Shown here: in pieces, positions 42,401 through 49,837 of the stretch | Layout of the letters: every line of letters begins with the position of its first letter | Numbering within the stretch: position 1 is the stretch's first letter | Source of the DNA: Clostridia bacterium | Lineage (GTDB): Bacteria > Bacillota > Clostridia > Christensenellales > CAG-917 | Reading direction: 5' to 3' | Assembly (NCBI GenBank): GCA_017461985.1 | Contig: JAFTSA010000002.1 | Location: 1 to 58,923 of the forward strand | Length of the DNA: 58,923 nucleotides | Position numbers and translations under genes: made by a program | Notes under the pieces: model-generated | Told to the model about the DNA's origin: nothing | The model's database searches: none | Seen by the model: the letters and a program-made list of their open reading frames with translations, nothing else

Positions 42401-43619
42401 TGACAGGCTCAATTGATTCGTAGGTTGCGTAGTTTGCTCTTGAAACTCTATAATACACGTTGTAAGTGCCTGCGTTTACAAGTTCAAGATTTGACGTCCA
42501 GTCGCCACCTTCAACCTTGTATTCAACCACGTCGCCGGGGAGAGAATTCACTGTGATGTTGTGTGCTTGTCCGTCGTAGGTGATTGTGTCGCCCACTGCG
42601 CTCACGGTCATGTTTGCAGGAGTGACGGTGAGGGAGAGGGTTGCTTCTCTAGATACTGTGCCGATTGAAGTTGCAGTAGCGGTTGCCACAACCTTGATTT
42701 CGTATGTGCCAACGTCAAGACCGCTGACTGTCAATGATGAAGAAGTGACGTTTTGTTCCACGCCGTTGATTGTCCAGAGGTAGGAGTAGAAGATTTCGTA
42801 TTCATCTCCTGAAATGATGGGCATATCTGCGGTGTAGGTGACGGAGTCATATTCACCATAGGAGTAGATTTCATAGTTGGGCACATTGCCGACGATGTCA
42901 AGATATTCAATGTCAACAAGTTCATACACTGCAAAGATGTCGATGTCTTCATTGGGAAGGACAGCAGGGACGTCTTCGTCAAAACTTGTCACCCATTTGA
43001 CAAAGCTCAAACCTTCAGGCACGACGATTTCGTCAAGAGCGGTGTTGAGGATGAGGTTGATGTCATCACCGGGCTCAAAATCGTAGGACCAGAAAAGCGC
43101 ACCAAGAGAGAAGAATTCTGCTCTAAACTTGGTGGATTCTACGTAAAGTGCCTTGACCGTCAAATTTGCAGTGACTGCGGTGAAATCCACGTCCCAACCC
43201 ACAAATTTCATACCGGAAACTGCGGGGGCTTCGGGGGCTATTGCAGGCTCGCCGTGGAACACCGTTTGACTGTCGATTATCATATCGTCAGCGCCAACAA
43301 ACTCAACTGTGTATGACTTTCTTGTGAACTTTGCATACAAGGTGAGGTCGTCTTTCAACTGATTGTCACTGGACAACTTTTCAGTGAAGTTGGTGTCAAG
43401 ATACCAACCGTCAAAGGTGTAGCCCTCTTTTGTGGGCTTGTAGAAACCGTTGACTCTTGAGAAGTTGTCAAGCTCGGCAGTTTTCTTCACTTCGCCGTCA
43501 ACGACGAAGGAAACCGTGTAGGAAACACTGCCTTTGCCTGTATTACAGGCAACGAGTGTGGCGGAAATCACCACGAGCAGTGCAACTGCCACAAGTACAA
43601 TAAATTTTCTGTTTTTCAT
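36408..43619 (-). CDS. Giant surface lipoprotein with InlB-type and about 18 MBG repeats
   Basis: This 2403-residue protein has a lipoprotein signal with lipobox LVAC (Cys25). Next come InlB/Listeria-Bacteroides-type repeats (YTVSFVVDGEVKK ... EGYTFDGWYLDTNF, residues about 32-165) and an Ig-like module. About 18 MBG-type repeats of roughly 75-80 residues follow (residues about 330-1780). Each opens with a motif like VTADDKTIVYGD and closes with GTLTVVKK or VAQR. The last 550 residues are beta-rich with Gly/Thr/Ser (a solenoid-like region) and end GTTYTYNGSAWA. No sortase motif is present. Such proteins are adhesins or structural stalks. It is the last gene of the ABC operon; AAGGAGC precedes the ATG. 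Confidence 0.85.
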   Translation of the reverse strand: MKNRKFIVLVAVALLVVISATLVACNTGKGSVSYTVSFVVDGEVKKTAELDNFSRVNGFYKPTKEGYTFDGWYLDTNFTEKLSSDNQLKDDLTLYAKFTRKSYTVEFVGADDMIIDSQTVFHGEPAIAPEAPAVSGMKFVGWDVDFTAVTANLTVKALYVESTKFRAEFFSLGALFWSYDFEPGDDINLILNTALDEIVVPEGLSFVKWVTSFDEDVPAVLPNEDIDIFAVYELVDIEYLDIVGNVPNYEIYSYGEYDSVTYTADMPIISGDEYEIFYSYLWTINGVEQNVTSSSLTVSGLDVGTYEIKVVATATATSIGTVSREATLSLTVTPANMTVSAVGDTITYDGQAHNITVNSLPGDVVEYKVEGGDWTSNLELVNAGTYNVYYRVSRANYATYESIEPVTYTIEKKALHGTIAPTTLVYGDMLPTTYDVTITGFVDGEDQSVLSGDIVFVPSVANTLTIGEFAVSANVGGVNATNYTLTVSNGVITVEKKVLTVTASDLTITYCDSVVYYPLSYSGFIAGDSIDNLDTIPAATSEHIWNSPVGEYEITVGGGEDDHYTFEYVNGTLTVEKKEVTITAKDVTVPYGTKIEDIVFTYSPSDFIRDEITVTYTAPEYSVTLGAGNVVDVIPYVESENYEYSFINGKLTVEKRVVTATADNQTVVFGDLVTKYGITFDNMAEGEDPAKVIDTWPNASSNYTTGITGVGTYEIAIVGGSDDNYTFNNVKGTLTVTKRDATITAEDKTIVYGAGLDTVTLTYAQENLVASAPSGVTLEVVDFVESSVPGTTFTIKATSSNENYNFTFVDGTLTVVKKDVTVTVDDKTIVYGEDIDTVDLTYTLTGALEVDTVLVTLEAVDYVAGAVPGTTFTIKATSTDNRYNFNVTNGTLTVVKKDVTVTAGNATVVYGSEADLSAVTSEVVGLVGEDTIDLTYTTDYVVGDGAGKSFDIIPAGAHDYYNVTFINGVLTVLKKDATVALDDASVTYGDQLPTLTAEVTGTVLGDSLVYTISVDYVAGVTAVGDHTITALLGTNNNYNVTVTDGTLTVAQRNVAFSATGETASVWSNSIWASDDLVSGHLASGTLTLTATELGTYTYPDGFDWTTAFDIKAGEDSVLSNYNVTFTVTVALIERDFEFTAEDKYVTYNGAGQSIEVSDIVLSEDASSQDYTVEYKVGDGEWSATVPTFENSGNYAVSYRITPEDSIYYPDAAEGTFTLHIAKAEVTVTVDSKVKTYGETTPEFTGTVEGVVDGDTVEINYLLTNNAVDKNAGEYTITAQFATTQDNYTLKVVAGTLTVNQKAVTITADDMTITYGDAVNFNAHTYTHNGIVSGDTVDVTYTTDYTTGANAGTYTITPVLNGTYSNYNFTLVPGTLTVSPKAASITTLDKTIAFGDSVDTVELQYVTEGILDGDEVEVTVGVADFVANMVPGTTFGILASANNDNYSFTYHCGTLTVVKKEITVTANNAMVVYGNAFAHNGFTAAGIVEGSTVEITLTAPDYAPGANAGETFTIIPSSGEHALYNFTFVNGTLTVAQRPATVTAGDLTITYGDVANLTAYEITGLLDGDSATVSLSTDYLAGSGVGTYAIVPHANNSNYAFTAVNGTLTVNPKDATVSVDSKTVTYGDALPTLTITTTGVLAGDTLDYTFDHNYVAGATGVGTVDVAVTLGENPNYNVTVLSAGAITVTKRNVTVTADNKNVVYGDAVPSLTATVNNGVVGYPVIYTLSTTYTAGANAGQNFDITVSLGANPNYNVTAVDGTLTVAQRPATVTADSKTITYGDALDLSTVGYTVTGLLSGDTLDVSLTTLYSTGNNAGTYPITPVVSNASANYAVTIVNGTLTVNKAHLDITNATQVIETSANSTYTFNKDLLVETLNGVELTDSFEYVGIPTYTVASTYQFTATLSHVNYEGSVLCTFIIKSVDVGGTLYTIEDALNVATSGNVIVKANTAFSSVVGYYNGSQYYTVKSGVTLLLPYKDGDTTGWINGGKAGSTEYNSHPNVQNGDSITPVLYVSLDIPSSVTLNVSGTLTVGAKTGKQDAGTKQNDVTGGYGQINLSGNIVVNSATLNVYGYIKGTGKITATGSTAVTENMYLSGWMGGSISAARFIGTASGKSVSAFTFTTSGTYTVDSPTMFPFNQYELRAIQTTLELQYGTSLRGIIKIATSEQKVMSISADAAVNQGYFNIVSSSTDTGSALIRMLSADAKVTKSFGNDRVRITTDGTIADGYADISTNVISKTVKMTSEKVIFPIDGRIDLVINSGTFTQNYQYKLLPGATLTVNSGATLTSNHTLITYKNGFTDIATYPYPTNRGDARIVVAGTLNANKAIGGDVFGATGGKLVVGASTTVTSVKSLEGTGTMARSGLNMVFTFSESNSQVRDLTLNGTTKGSAGTTYTYNGSAWA

Positions 43620-43637
43620 AATTGCTCCTTGCGTGGG

Positions 43638-46600
43638 TTATGCAGGGATAACCACGTACGCTTCGTTGGACTCAATGAGCTGTTGTTGTTTTTCGTATGA
43701 AAGGGTGGAGTCCGTGTTGTACATATAGAATTTGAAGTCTGCGCCGCCTGCCGCCATGGGAAGCATTGAGCCTTGCATATACAAGGGGTCTGTTTCGGGG
43801 CGGAGGTTGCCGGTTGCATCTTTTGTGAGGATTGACAGATTGACGTTGTAATCCGCAAACATTTCGGAGGTCATGTTGGTGAAGTCCACGTATGAGTAAT
43901 TGTGTCCGCCGCCGTACATTGCAATTCCGCTATGGACGCGATATTCTTCGCCTTTCTTGTCAATTATGTCTTCATAGCCTGTGGTGCCTGCAAATGATTC
44001 AAGCATTTTGGCTATGTCGAGTTTCAAGAATTGGAGATTTTCAGTGAGGTTTGAGGTCTCAATGAGGGTGCTACTGTCCACGTTTGCCATATTCTTCCAG
44101 TCAAGGATACGCACGTCACCAACCATACGGAGCACGCTGGGAAGAGCGGTTGCCGCAAGGTTTTTCCAGAAGTCCAGTGAGATTCCGCCAGTGCCTGCCA
44201 GCATTTCCCCTGCAAAGTGGGTTTCCATGCCGATTGCAAAGATGCCAGATGAGGCCAGGACGCTGTTTTTCAGGGTGACATCGGTGAGGACGTAGGTGTC
44301 GTAGAAGTAGTCGTCTGTGTTGTTATTGTAGTCGTAGGGTTGATAGAGGCTTCCATTTGCCTTTGTCAACTTGCCTACGCCCAGGTTATTGTTGTTGCCG
44401 TTGTGTTTGATTGCACGGTTTGAGCCAACTTTCAAGAGGAATTCTCTTGCCATCGTCATAATTGAGCTTTCAATGGAAACGTTGATGCGTTCATTTTCAA
44501 CGTCCACTTCGTCAATGCTGTCCACGATGGGTTTTGAGCCGTCGCCACCAAATACGCGGGTGACCGTGCGACCATTTGATATGCGGCAGTTCTTCACAGT
44601 TGCGTTTGAACTGATTTCAAGGGTTGTGCCAACGTAGTTGAGGAGTGAAAGTTCAAACTTGCCTTCGTTATAGAGGCTGTCATCGCTGCAACCCTTGAGG
44701 GATACGTTGTTGATGGTCACGTTGTCACCAGAAACCAAGAAGACGATGTTGTCTTGTGCTTTCACTGATGCCATTGAGCGGGCAGACACAAAGTCCAAAG
44801 GTCCTTTGAAGAGAAGGGGTTGACCGGTTGCGTCTGTTGCACGGGTGATATAGTCACCATTGATTTCAAATCCGTTGCCGTAAAGGTCGTTTTGGAAGTT
44901 GATGAGATAGTAGACCGTGGGGCGTTCAAGACCTTGATTTGCGTAGAAAGTCCAGTCGTAAGTGGTGGGCATCTTCGTTGCAAAGGTTTCAAGTTCAGTG
45001 ACGGTTGCGCCTTTCTTGCCAAGCATAACGTTGTCGGTGAGGACGACGGGTTTCTTTGCTTCGGTGGCTGACCTGAGGTCAGCGTAGGTTGCCACATTGA
45101 CGCCGTCTTTCACTGCAGTGAGGGTGATACGTGAGGACACAGATTCACCAAAGTAAGGGCCGTATTTCCACTTTGCAGTGAAGGTGACGGTGCCAGTTGA
45201 CACCACGTCAACCTTGAAGTCGTCAATGGTGAGGAAGGGCTTTGCAACCGTTTCATCACTGGATTCAAAGATGATATCTTTGCCTGCATATCCTTCAACG
45301 TCTCCGTTGCCGTAGGTCAAAAGCATCTTTTGTGACACTCTGTCACGTTGCAAAGTCTTGCCGTTGTAGCGTGAGTCGCCCACTGCAAGGAAGTTGCCTA
45401 TGCCGTGTGTCTTTGTGTTTTCTTGGAACTCAATGGACATAATGGGGCGGACAACGGTGACGGTCTTTTGCACGGGTTTGCAATTCTTCATTTGCTCCCC
45501 GTCTTTCATAGCGCGGACAGTGAGGACTGTTGTGCCAGTTTTGTTCGCCTTTATTGATGCTGTGCCGTCATTATTGTTTGTGACGGTGATGTTGTCGTTG
45601 TTGGTTGTCCAGTTGTAAGTGACTCCTTCAAGATGCACTTCTTCGTCCACCACGTAGGTGACGGAGGAGTCAACTTTTTGGAACATATCGTTAATAGACC
45701 AGCCGTCTGAGCCGTCGTTGGTCTTGTTGTATTCAAGGTGTGTGCGTGAGGTCAAATCAAAGGCAAAGTTGCTGAAGGACAAGTTGACCACGTTTTCAGT
45801 GCTGAAGTCGTCCACAGAGAATTTGACTTGTGCTGCTGAGGTGAAGGCATCAAAGGACATCTTCACAAGCACTCTATTGTCCTTGTCGTCAAGGGTATCG
45901 ACGCTGTCAACTGTGACGGTGACGCCTGCGCCTTCAATTTTAAGGTCGTCTTTGGTTTTGCCTTCAGGCAGTTCAAGGACCATTGTTGAAGTGGGCAGTT
46001 CGTTGGACACAAACACCGTTCCACCATTGCCACCGTTTACAGTGATGCCTGAGTTCGTCCAAGTCTTTGTCACGTTAAACTTGATTTTCTTTTCAAGGTT
46101 GCCGTGGATTCCGTCAGGGGAGGACACTGTGACGTAGGTCGTGCCTGAAAGCATAGCTTTCATTTCACCGAGGGCATTGACGCGGATTGCATTTTCATCA
46201 TCGGATTTCCAACTGAGGTTGCTGTGTGAAAGGTTGCTAGGGTGCATTGCAACGCTCATATGGTATGAGCCGGATTCAATGGTGGCTTCATAGTCCACAC
46301 CCTCTTCGGTTGAAGGAGTCAGTGCCACTGCTGATTCAAAGACGTCTTCGGTGAGAGAAGGGTACAAGTTGATGAGTTTAGAGCTGGTGACAGACACGAT
46401 GATGCTGTCTGTGAAAGCACGCTCGTCACTGGTGACGGTGACTTTTGCCTTGCCTGTATCATTGATGACAAGAGTGCCGTCATTTGTAAATGAAATAGGT
46501 GCGTTTTCGCTGTCCACAGGGTCGACGGTGATTGAATAGCCCCTATTTTTGGCCTCTGCGGGAAGCACTTGTGCTTCAAGGCGGAAATCGCCCTTGTATT

Positions 46601-46763
46601 CTGCCATATCAAGGGAGAGGAGGCCGTCTTCATGTTGAGAGGTGATTTGTATGCCGGACACAGGTATGTCAACCACAACGGAGATGGTTTTGCCAACGCC
46701 GTAAACCACCAGCATAAACAAGAGGGGGATTATCATTATGAGAAGGATGATTTTGTTTTTCAT
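43638..46763 (-). CDS. Membrane-anchored Ig-like and beta-solenoid surface protein
   Basis: This 1041-residue protein has an N-terminal uncleaved-type anchor (IILLIMIIPLLFMLVVYGVGKTISVVVDIPV). Bacterial Ig-like (BIG2-type) modules follow: VSGIQI ... VTVTSDERAFTDSIIVSV, LSWKSDDENAIRVNALGEMKAMLSGTTYVTV, and TTNNDNITVTNNNDGTASIKANKTGTTVLTV. Residues about 600-850 look like a right-handed beta-helix (NVTINNVSLKGC, SNATVKNCRISNGRTV). It sits 3 nt after the ABC permease and 18 nt before the giant lipoprotein, so it probably works with that exporter-type complex outside the membrane. AGGAGG precedes the ATG. The function is unknown. Confidence 0.7.
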   Translation of the reverse strand: MKNKIILLIMIIPLLFMLVVYGVGKTISVVVDIPVSGIQITSQHEDGLLSLDMAEYKGDFRLEAQVLPAEAKNRGYSITVDPVDSENAPISFTNDGTLVINDTGKAKVTVTSDERAFTDSIIVSVTSSKLINLYPSLTEDVFESAVALTPSTEEGVDYEATIESGSYHMSVAMHPSNLSHSNLSWKSDDENAIRVNALGEMKAMLSGTTYVTVSSPDGIHGNLEKKIKFNVTKTWTNSGITVNGGNGGTVFVSNELPTSTMVLELPEGKTKDDLKIEGAGVTVTVDSVDTLDDKDNRVLVKMSFDAFTSAAQVKFSVDDFSTENVVNLSFSNFAFDLTSRTHLEYNKTNDGSDGWSINDMFQKVDSSVTYVVDEEVHLEGVTYNWTTNNDNITVTNNNDGTASIKANKTGTTVLTVRAMKDGEQMKNCKPVQKTVTVVRPIMSIEFQENTKTHGIGNFLAVGDSRYNGKTLQRDRVSQKMLLTYGNGDVEGYAGKDIIFESSDETVAKPFLTIDDFKVDVVSTGTVTFTAKWKYGPYFGESVSSRITLTAVKDGVNVATYADLRSATEAKKPVVLTDNVMLGKKGATVTELETFATKMPTTYDWTFYANQGLERPTVYYLINFQNDLYGNGFEINGDYITRATDATGQPLLFKGPLDFVSARSMASVKAQDNIVFLVSGDNVTINNVSLKGCSDDSLYNEGKFELSLLNYVGTTLEISSNATVKNCRISNGRTVTRVFGGDGSKPIVDSIDEVDVENERINVSIESSIMTMAREFLLKVGSNRAIKHNGNNNNLGVGKLTKANGSLYQPYDYNNNTDDYFYDTYVLTDVTLKNSVLASSGIFAIGMETHFAGEMLAGTGGISLDFWKNLAATALPSVLRMVGDVRILDWKNMANVDSSTLIETSNLTENLQFLKLDIAKMLESFAGTTGYEDIIDKKGEEYRVHSGIAMYGGGHNYSYVDFTNMTSEMFADYNVNLSILTKDATGNLRPETDPLYMQGSMLPMAAGGADFKFYMYNTDSTLSYEKQQQLIESNEAYVVIPA

Positions 46764-46766
46764 AAA

Positions 46767-48434
46767 TTAATTGCCTCCTGTCAGTTGCTTGAATTTCTTT
46801 TCTATGCCTACGCAGAGGTAGGTGACGCAGACTGCAAGCAAAGCACCGGCAACAGCAAATGCTATGCCAATGATTGCATCTGAAACGTCTTGTCCACGAT
46901 AGTTGCCGTAGAAGATTGATGCATACAGTGAAATACCGCCGATGACAGCAGAGGTCAAAAGGGTTGCAATGACAATTGTTGACACGGTGGTGTTGCTTTC
47001 ACGGACCTCGCAGTCGTCGTCTTCAGAGAAGTTGGGGCGGTCAAGGTCTTTTCTTGTTGCAAAGCAGATTTGTGCTTCTGAAAGGATAAGTGCGATGAAG
47101 AAGAGCACAAGTGCTTCCCACCAAAGGATATATCCAAGGGCGTACACCAAGATGACGCTTGCTGCCATGCTGAGCACTGTGACGATACTGCAGAAGAGCA
47201 CCTTGACGCCTATGAATTCTTGCCAAGGTATAGGAGTGGATTTCAGTGCGCAAAATGCAGGACCTTCACGGCTGATATTTGTTGCGCAGAAGGTGTTGGT
47301 CAATCCGCCGAAGACAAGGACAAGGAAAAGGGCGAGTTCAAAGTTGCTTTCCACCATAATAAGACCTGACAAGAGGTCTGAGCCGATGCCCATACAGAAG
47401 AAGACCATAAGAGGCATTGTGATTGCCACTGAAAAATATTGAAATGCGTATGAGGGTGTGCGAAGCACAAGGAGGAATTCCTTTTCAAGCAGTGCGTGGA
47501 AACGAGTTCTTCTCTTGTGTGCAAAGTTTTTGTTGAGGGCATTAAAACCTGTCTTTTCAAAGGTGCGGACGTGGATTGCTTTCACGTAGAATTGTTGCAC
47601 GATGACAAAGCCGATTGCAGTGATGCCCACAAGGATTGCAAGGAATATGCCGATACTTTCACCAACGTTTCTGCCAAGGAGTATGTTTGCAATCATATTG
47701 CAAGGATAGCTGTACTTGACGATGTCCATGATGACAAGCATTGTCCTTTCGTTGAAGAGGAATTTCACTTCGCCTGTCGTCACAAGGGTTTGCACAAAGG
47801 CAAGGATTTCGGAGTATCCCCAGAAGATGATGCCCATGGCGGCGGTTATCAAGATGAGATAGGTGACGTATCTTGATTGAATCAGTCTCTTCAAGAAGTA
47901 CACGGGCAAGCAGAATACTGATGAAATTGAAATTGTGATGAGGGGGAAGATGAAGCACATCACCACTGACATGCCGATATAGTAAGCACCCAGGTGATTG
48001 ACTATGCCGAAGGTCAAGTTTGTGGTGAGGATTGTGATTGCGGTGAAAGCAAATTGACGGATATACACCACTGCCAACTTGCTTGCAAAAAGCACAGATG
48101 ACTTGATGGGCAGGGTGATGAGGATATTTTTGTCACTGCTTTCAAAGATTGAGAAGTTGAGATATTTGACACCACTGAACACGCCGACCACAAGGAGGAC
48201 GGAGTAAATCAAGGTGAGAAGTTCATATTGTCTTGTTTCCACGTCTTGGACGTTGTGGAAACGGACGTCCGTGTATTGCTTTGCAAAGGTGGACAGCACG
48301 AAGATCAAGCCAACGATAAATGCCACAATCAAGATTGCCGTTGTGGTGACGCCCAGCCAGTCCGCCTTCTTCTTGTCGCGCTTGAACACGGAGAAGAGTT
48401 CTATGAAATATTTTTTCATCAAGACGTTAAACAT
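46767..48434 (-). CDS. ABC-2-type transporter permease
   Basis: This 555-residue protein has about 12 hydrophobic segments (for example TTTAILIVAFIVGLIFVLSTFA, ISISSVFCLPVYFL, AIIGIAFAVAGALLAVCVTYLCVG). The central cytoplasmic loop carries basic and acidic residues (KKFKQL, EEDDCEVRESN). It is a large ABC-2/putative ABC exporter type membrane subunit. The start codon overlaps the ATPase stop (TAATG), so the two form one transporter. The substrate is unknown; the next two genes encode large surface proteins. Confidence 0.8.
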   Translation of the reverse strand: MFNVLMKKYFIELFSVFKRDKKKADWLGVTTTAILIVAFIVGLIFVLSTFAKQYTDVRFHNVQDVETRQYELLTLIYSVLLVVGVFSGVKYLNFSIFESSDKNILITLPIKSSVLFASKLAVVYIRQFAFTAITILTTNLTFGIVNHLGAYYIGMSVVMCFIFPLITISISSVFCLPVYFLKRLIQSRYVTYLILITAAMGIIFWGYSEILAFVQTLVTTGEVKFLFNERTMLVIMDIVKYSYPCNMIANILLGRNVGESIGIFLAILVGITAIGFVIVQQFYVKAIHVRTFEKTGFNALNKNFAHKRRTRFHALLEKEFLLVLRTPSYAFQYFSVAITMPLMVFFCMGIGSDLLSGLIMVESNFELALFLVLVFGGLTNTFCATNISREGPAFCALKSTPIPWQEFIGVKVLFCSIVTVLSMAASVILVYALGYILWWEALVLFFIALILSEAQICFATRKDLDRPNFSEDDDCEVRESNTTVSTIVIATLLTSAVIGGISLYASIFYGNYRGQDVSDAIIGIAFAVAGALLAVCVTYLCVGIEKKFKQLTGGN

Positions 48435-49213
48435 TATTTTTCGTCCACCTTTTCTTCATTTGTGTCGTCTGCGACTTCGTTCATAAAATAGTATTTTTCA
48501 AGTTCACCTTCTGATGCGGTGAAAACTTCTCTTGACACGTCTGCCACCATCTTTCCGCCGTTGATGACGATTGCGCGTGAGCAGATACGTTTGACTACGT
48601 CAAGGTTGTGTGATGAAAAGAGGATTGTTTTTCCGCTTTCCACGTATTCCTTCATGATGTCGGTGACCGCCTTTTGTGTGCGGGGGTCAAGACCGACCAT
48701 AGGTTCGTCCATAATCCAGAGGTCGGGGGAGTGGACGAGGCTACCCATCATACAAATCTTTTGTTTCATACCGTGTGAGTAGGATGAAATAAGATTGAAC
48801 ACCGCCTTTCCAAGGTGGAAAGACTCTTCAAGTTTGTCAAAAATCTCTTGTCTGTTCTTTGTGGGGACTTTGTAGACGTCCGCCATAAAGTTGAGATATT
48901 GCACGCCAGTCATCTTGAGGAAAACTGAGTGGTTGTCTGTGACAAATGAGAAGTGATTTTTTGCAGCAACGGGGCTTGAATCAATGTTCTCACCGCAGAT
49001 TTCCACTGTGCCTTCTGTGATGGGGAGTATGCCTGTCACGCATTTGAGGGTGGTTGATTTGCCTGCGCCGTTGGGGCCGAGCAGACCGACCAATTCGCCT
49101 TTCTCAATGGTGAAACTGACGTTTCTAATGGAGAAGTCCAAGTTCTTGCCATATTTTTTGCCAAGATCTTCAATTTTCAGTGTAGGTGCGTCGATGTTTT
49201 GATGGTTTTTCAC
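48434..49213 (-). CDS. ABC transporter ATP-binding protein
   Basis: The nucleotide-binding domain is complete: Walker A GLLGPNGAGKST, Q-loop equivalent near SFVTDNHSVFLK, signature SYSHGMKQK (a variant of LSGGQ), Walker B LWIMDEPMVGLD and switch His in SSHNLDVV. I start it at GTG 49213 because AGAGGA (49226-49221) lies 7 nt upstream and the protein then begins at the family's normal first strand; 259 residues. A longer frame to 49372 lacks a ribosome site. It is the first gene of the four-gene operon and belongs to the exporter (ABC-2 associated) class. Confidence 0.88.
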   Translation of the reverse strand: MKNHQNIDAPTLKIEDLGKKYGKNLDFSIRNVSFTIEKGELVGLLGPNGAGKSTTLKCVTGILPITEGTVEICGENIDSSPVAAKNHFSFVTDNHSVFLKMTGVQYLNFMADVYKVPTKNRQEIFDKLEESFHLGKAVFNLISSYSHGMKQKICMMGSLVHSPDLWIMDEPMVGLDPRTQKAVTDIMKEYVESGKTILFSSHNLDVVKRICSRAIVINGGKMVADVSREVFTASEGELEKYYFMNEVADDTNEEKVDEK

Positions 49214-49228
49214 GATGTTGTCCTCTGG

Positions 49229-49247
49229 GTTTATATAATATATAAAC
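49229..49247. promoter_or_regulatory. Palindromic operator candidate upstream of the ABC operon
   Basis: GTTTATATAATATATAAAC is a perfect 9-bp inverted repeat around one central base. It lies immediately upstream of the ribosome site of the ATPase gene. GT...AC ends and this spacing fit GntR-type operators (the YtrA subgroup often controls ABC exporters), which is inference. No GntR gene is in the window. Confidence 0.5.
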
Positions 49248-49424
49248 AATTTATTTTCTTTTTTCGCCAACTTTTTGCGGTATTCATAAACATTTTGCCC
49301 TTTCAAGATATGTTTTTCAGGGGTTTTGCGTGCGATACGCCCGCTCGCCCCCGCACGTAATAGCGTGCGCACTTTCAGGAAAATTAGGTATATTTATTAA
49401 ATAACGCAATAGGCCATTTTACTC

Positions 49425-49452
49425 ATTATACAATAATGGATATTTTTGTCAA
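49425..49452 (-). promoter_or_regulatory. Consensus promoter of the ABC/surface-protein operon with a long leader
   Basis: On the minus strand TTGACA (49452-49447) and TATAAT (49430-49425) are 16 nt apart. The start near 49418 leaves a leader of about 200 nt before the GTG at 49213; it contains GC-rich complementary segments around 49328-49372. Confidence 0.7.
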
Positions 49453-49790
49453 CAAAATACAACAATTTGTCAAAACCCCTCAATTTTTGACAAAAAGTGT
49501 AGCCGAGATGTTTGTTTATGCAAATATGCAATATTTTCTGCATAAAATCCGCTTATAGAACAAATTTTGTGTCAATAATGTATTTTTTGCAAAAATTTAA
49601 TGCAGTTGAAAAACTAGAGATTTTTAGAAAAACGGAGAGAAACAAGCCGAAAAATTTTTATTTTAAGATAAAAATTCCTGCGCACATGAGGTTTTGTCAG
49701 TTAAAATCCTTGAAAGTGCGGACAAAACCGTGCAATCAGTTTGCGGAGAAAGGGCAAAAGTGCAGGGATTGAGAGAAGGTATAAAAAAAA
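49453..49790. other. AT-rich intergenic stretch without a gene
   Basis: I see no coding region. The stretch 49445-49494 has two TTTGTCAA direct repeats 21 bp apart (49445-49452, 49466-49473) and one inverted copy TTGACAAA (49487-49494). Further on is an 8-bp inverted repeat TTTATGCA/TGCATAAA (49515-49522, 49539-49546). The rest shows nothing recognisable. Confidence 0.6.
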
Positions 49791-49791
49791 G

Positions 49792-49814
49792 AAAACCACG
49801 AAAATCGTGGTTTT
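49792..49814 (-). terminator. Terminator of the aminopeptidase gene
   Basis: AAAACCACGA (49792-49801) pairs with TCGTGGTTTT (49805-49814); on the minus strand a T-tract follows. Confidence 0.85.
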
Positions 49815-49837
49815 CAATTTATTTGTTTTGGATTTGA

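Noticed and set aside
38000..42600. Many reading frames opposite or shifted within the MBG repeat gene
   Set aside because: They repeat with the same period as the MBG units and are by-products of the biased repeat sequence, without start signals.
49214..49372. Longer N-terminus for the ABC ATPase
   Set aside because: The extension has no ribosome site and is out of family; GTG 49213 has AGAGGA at ideal distance.
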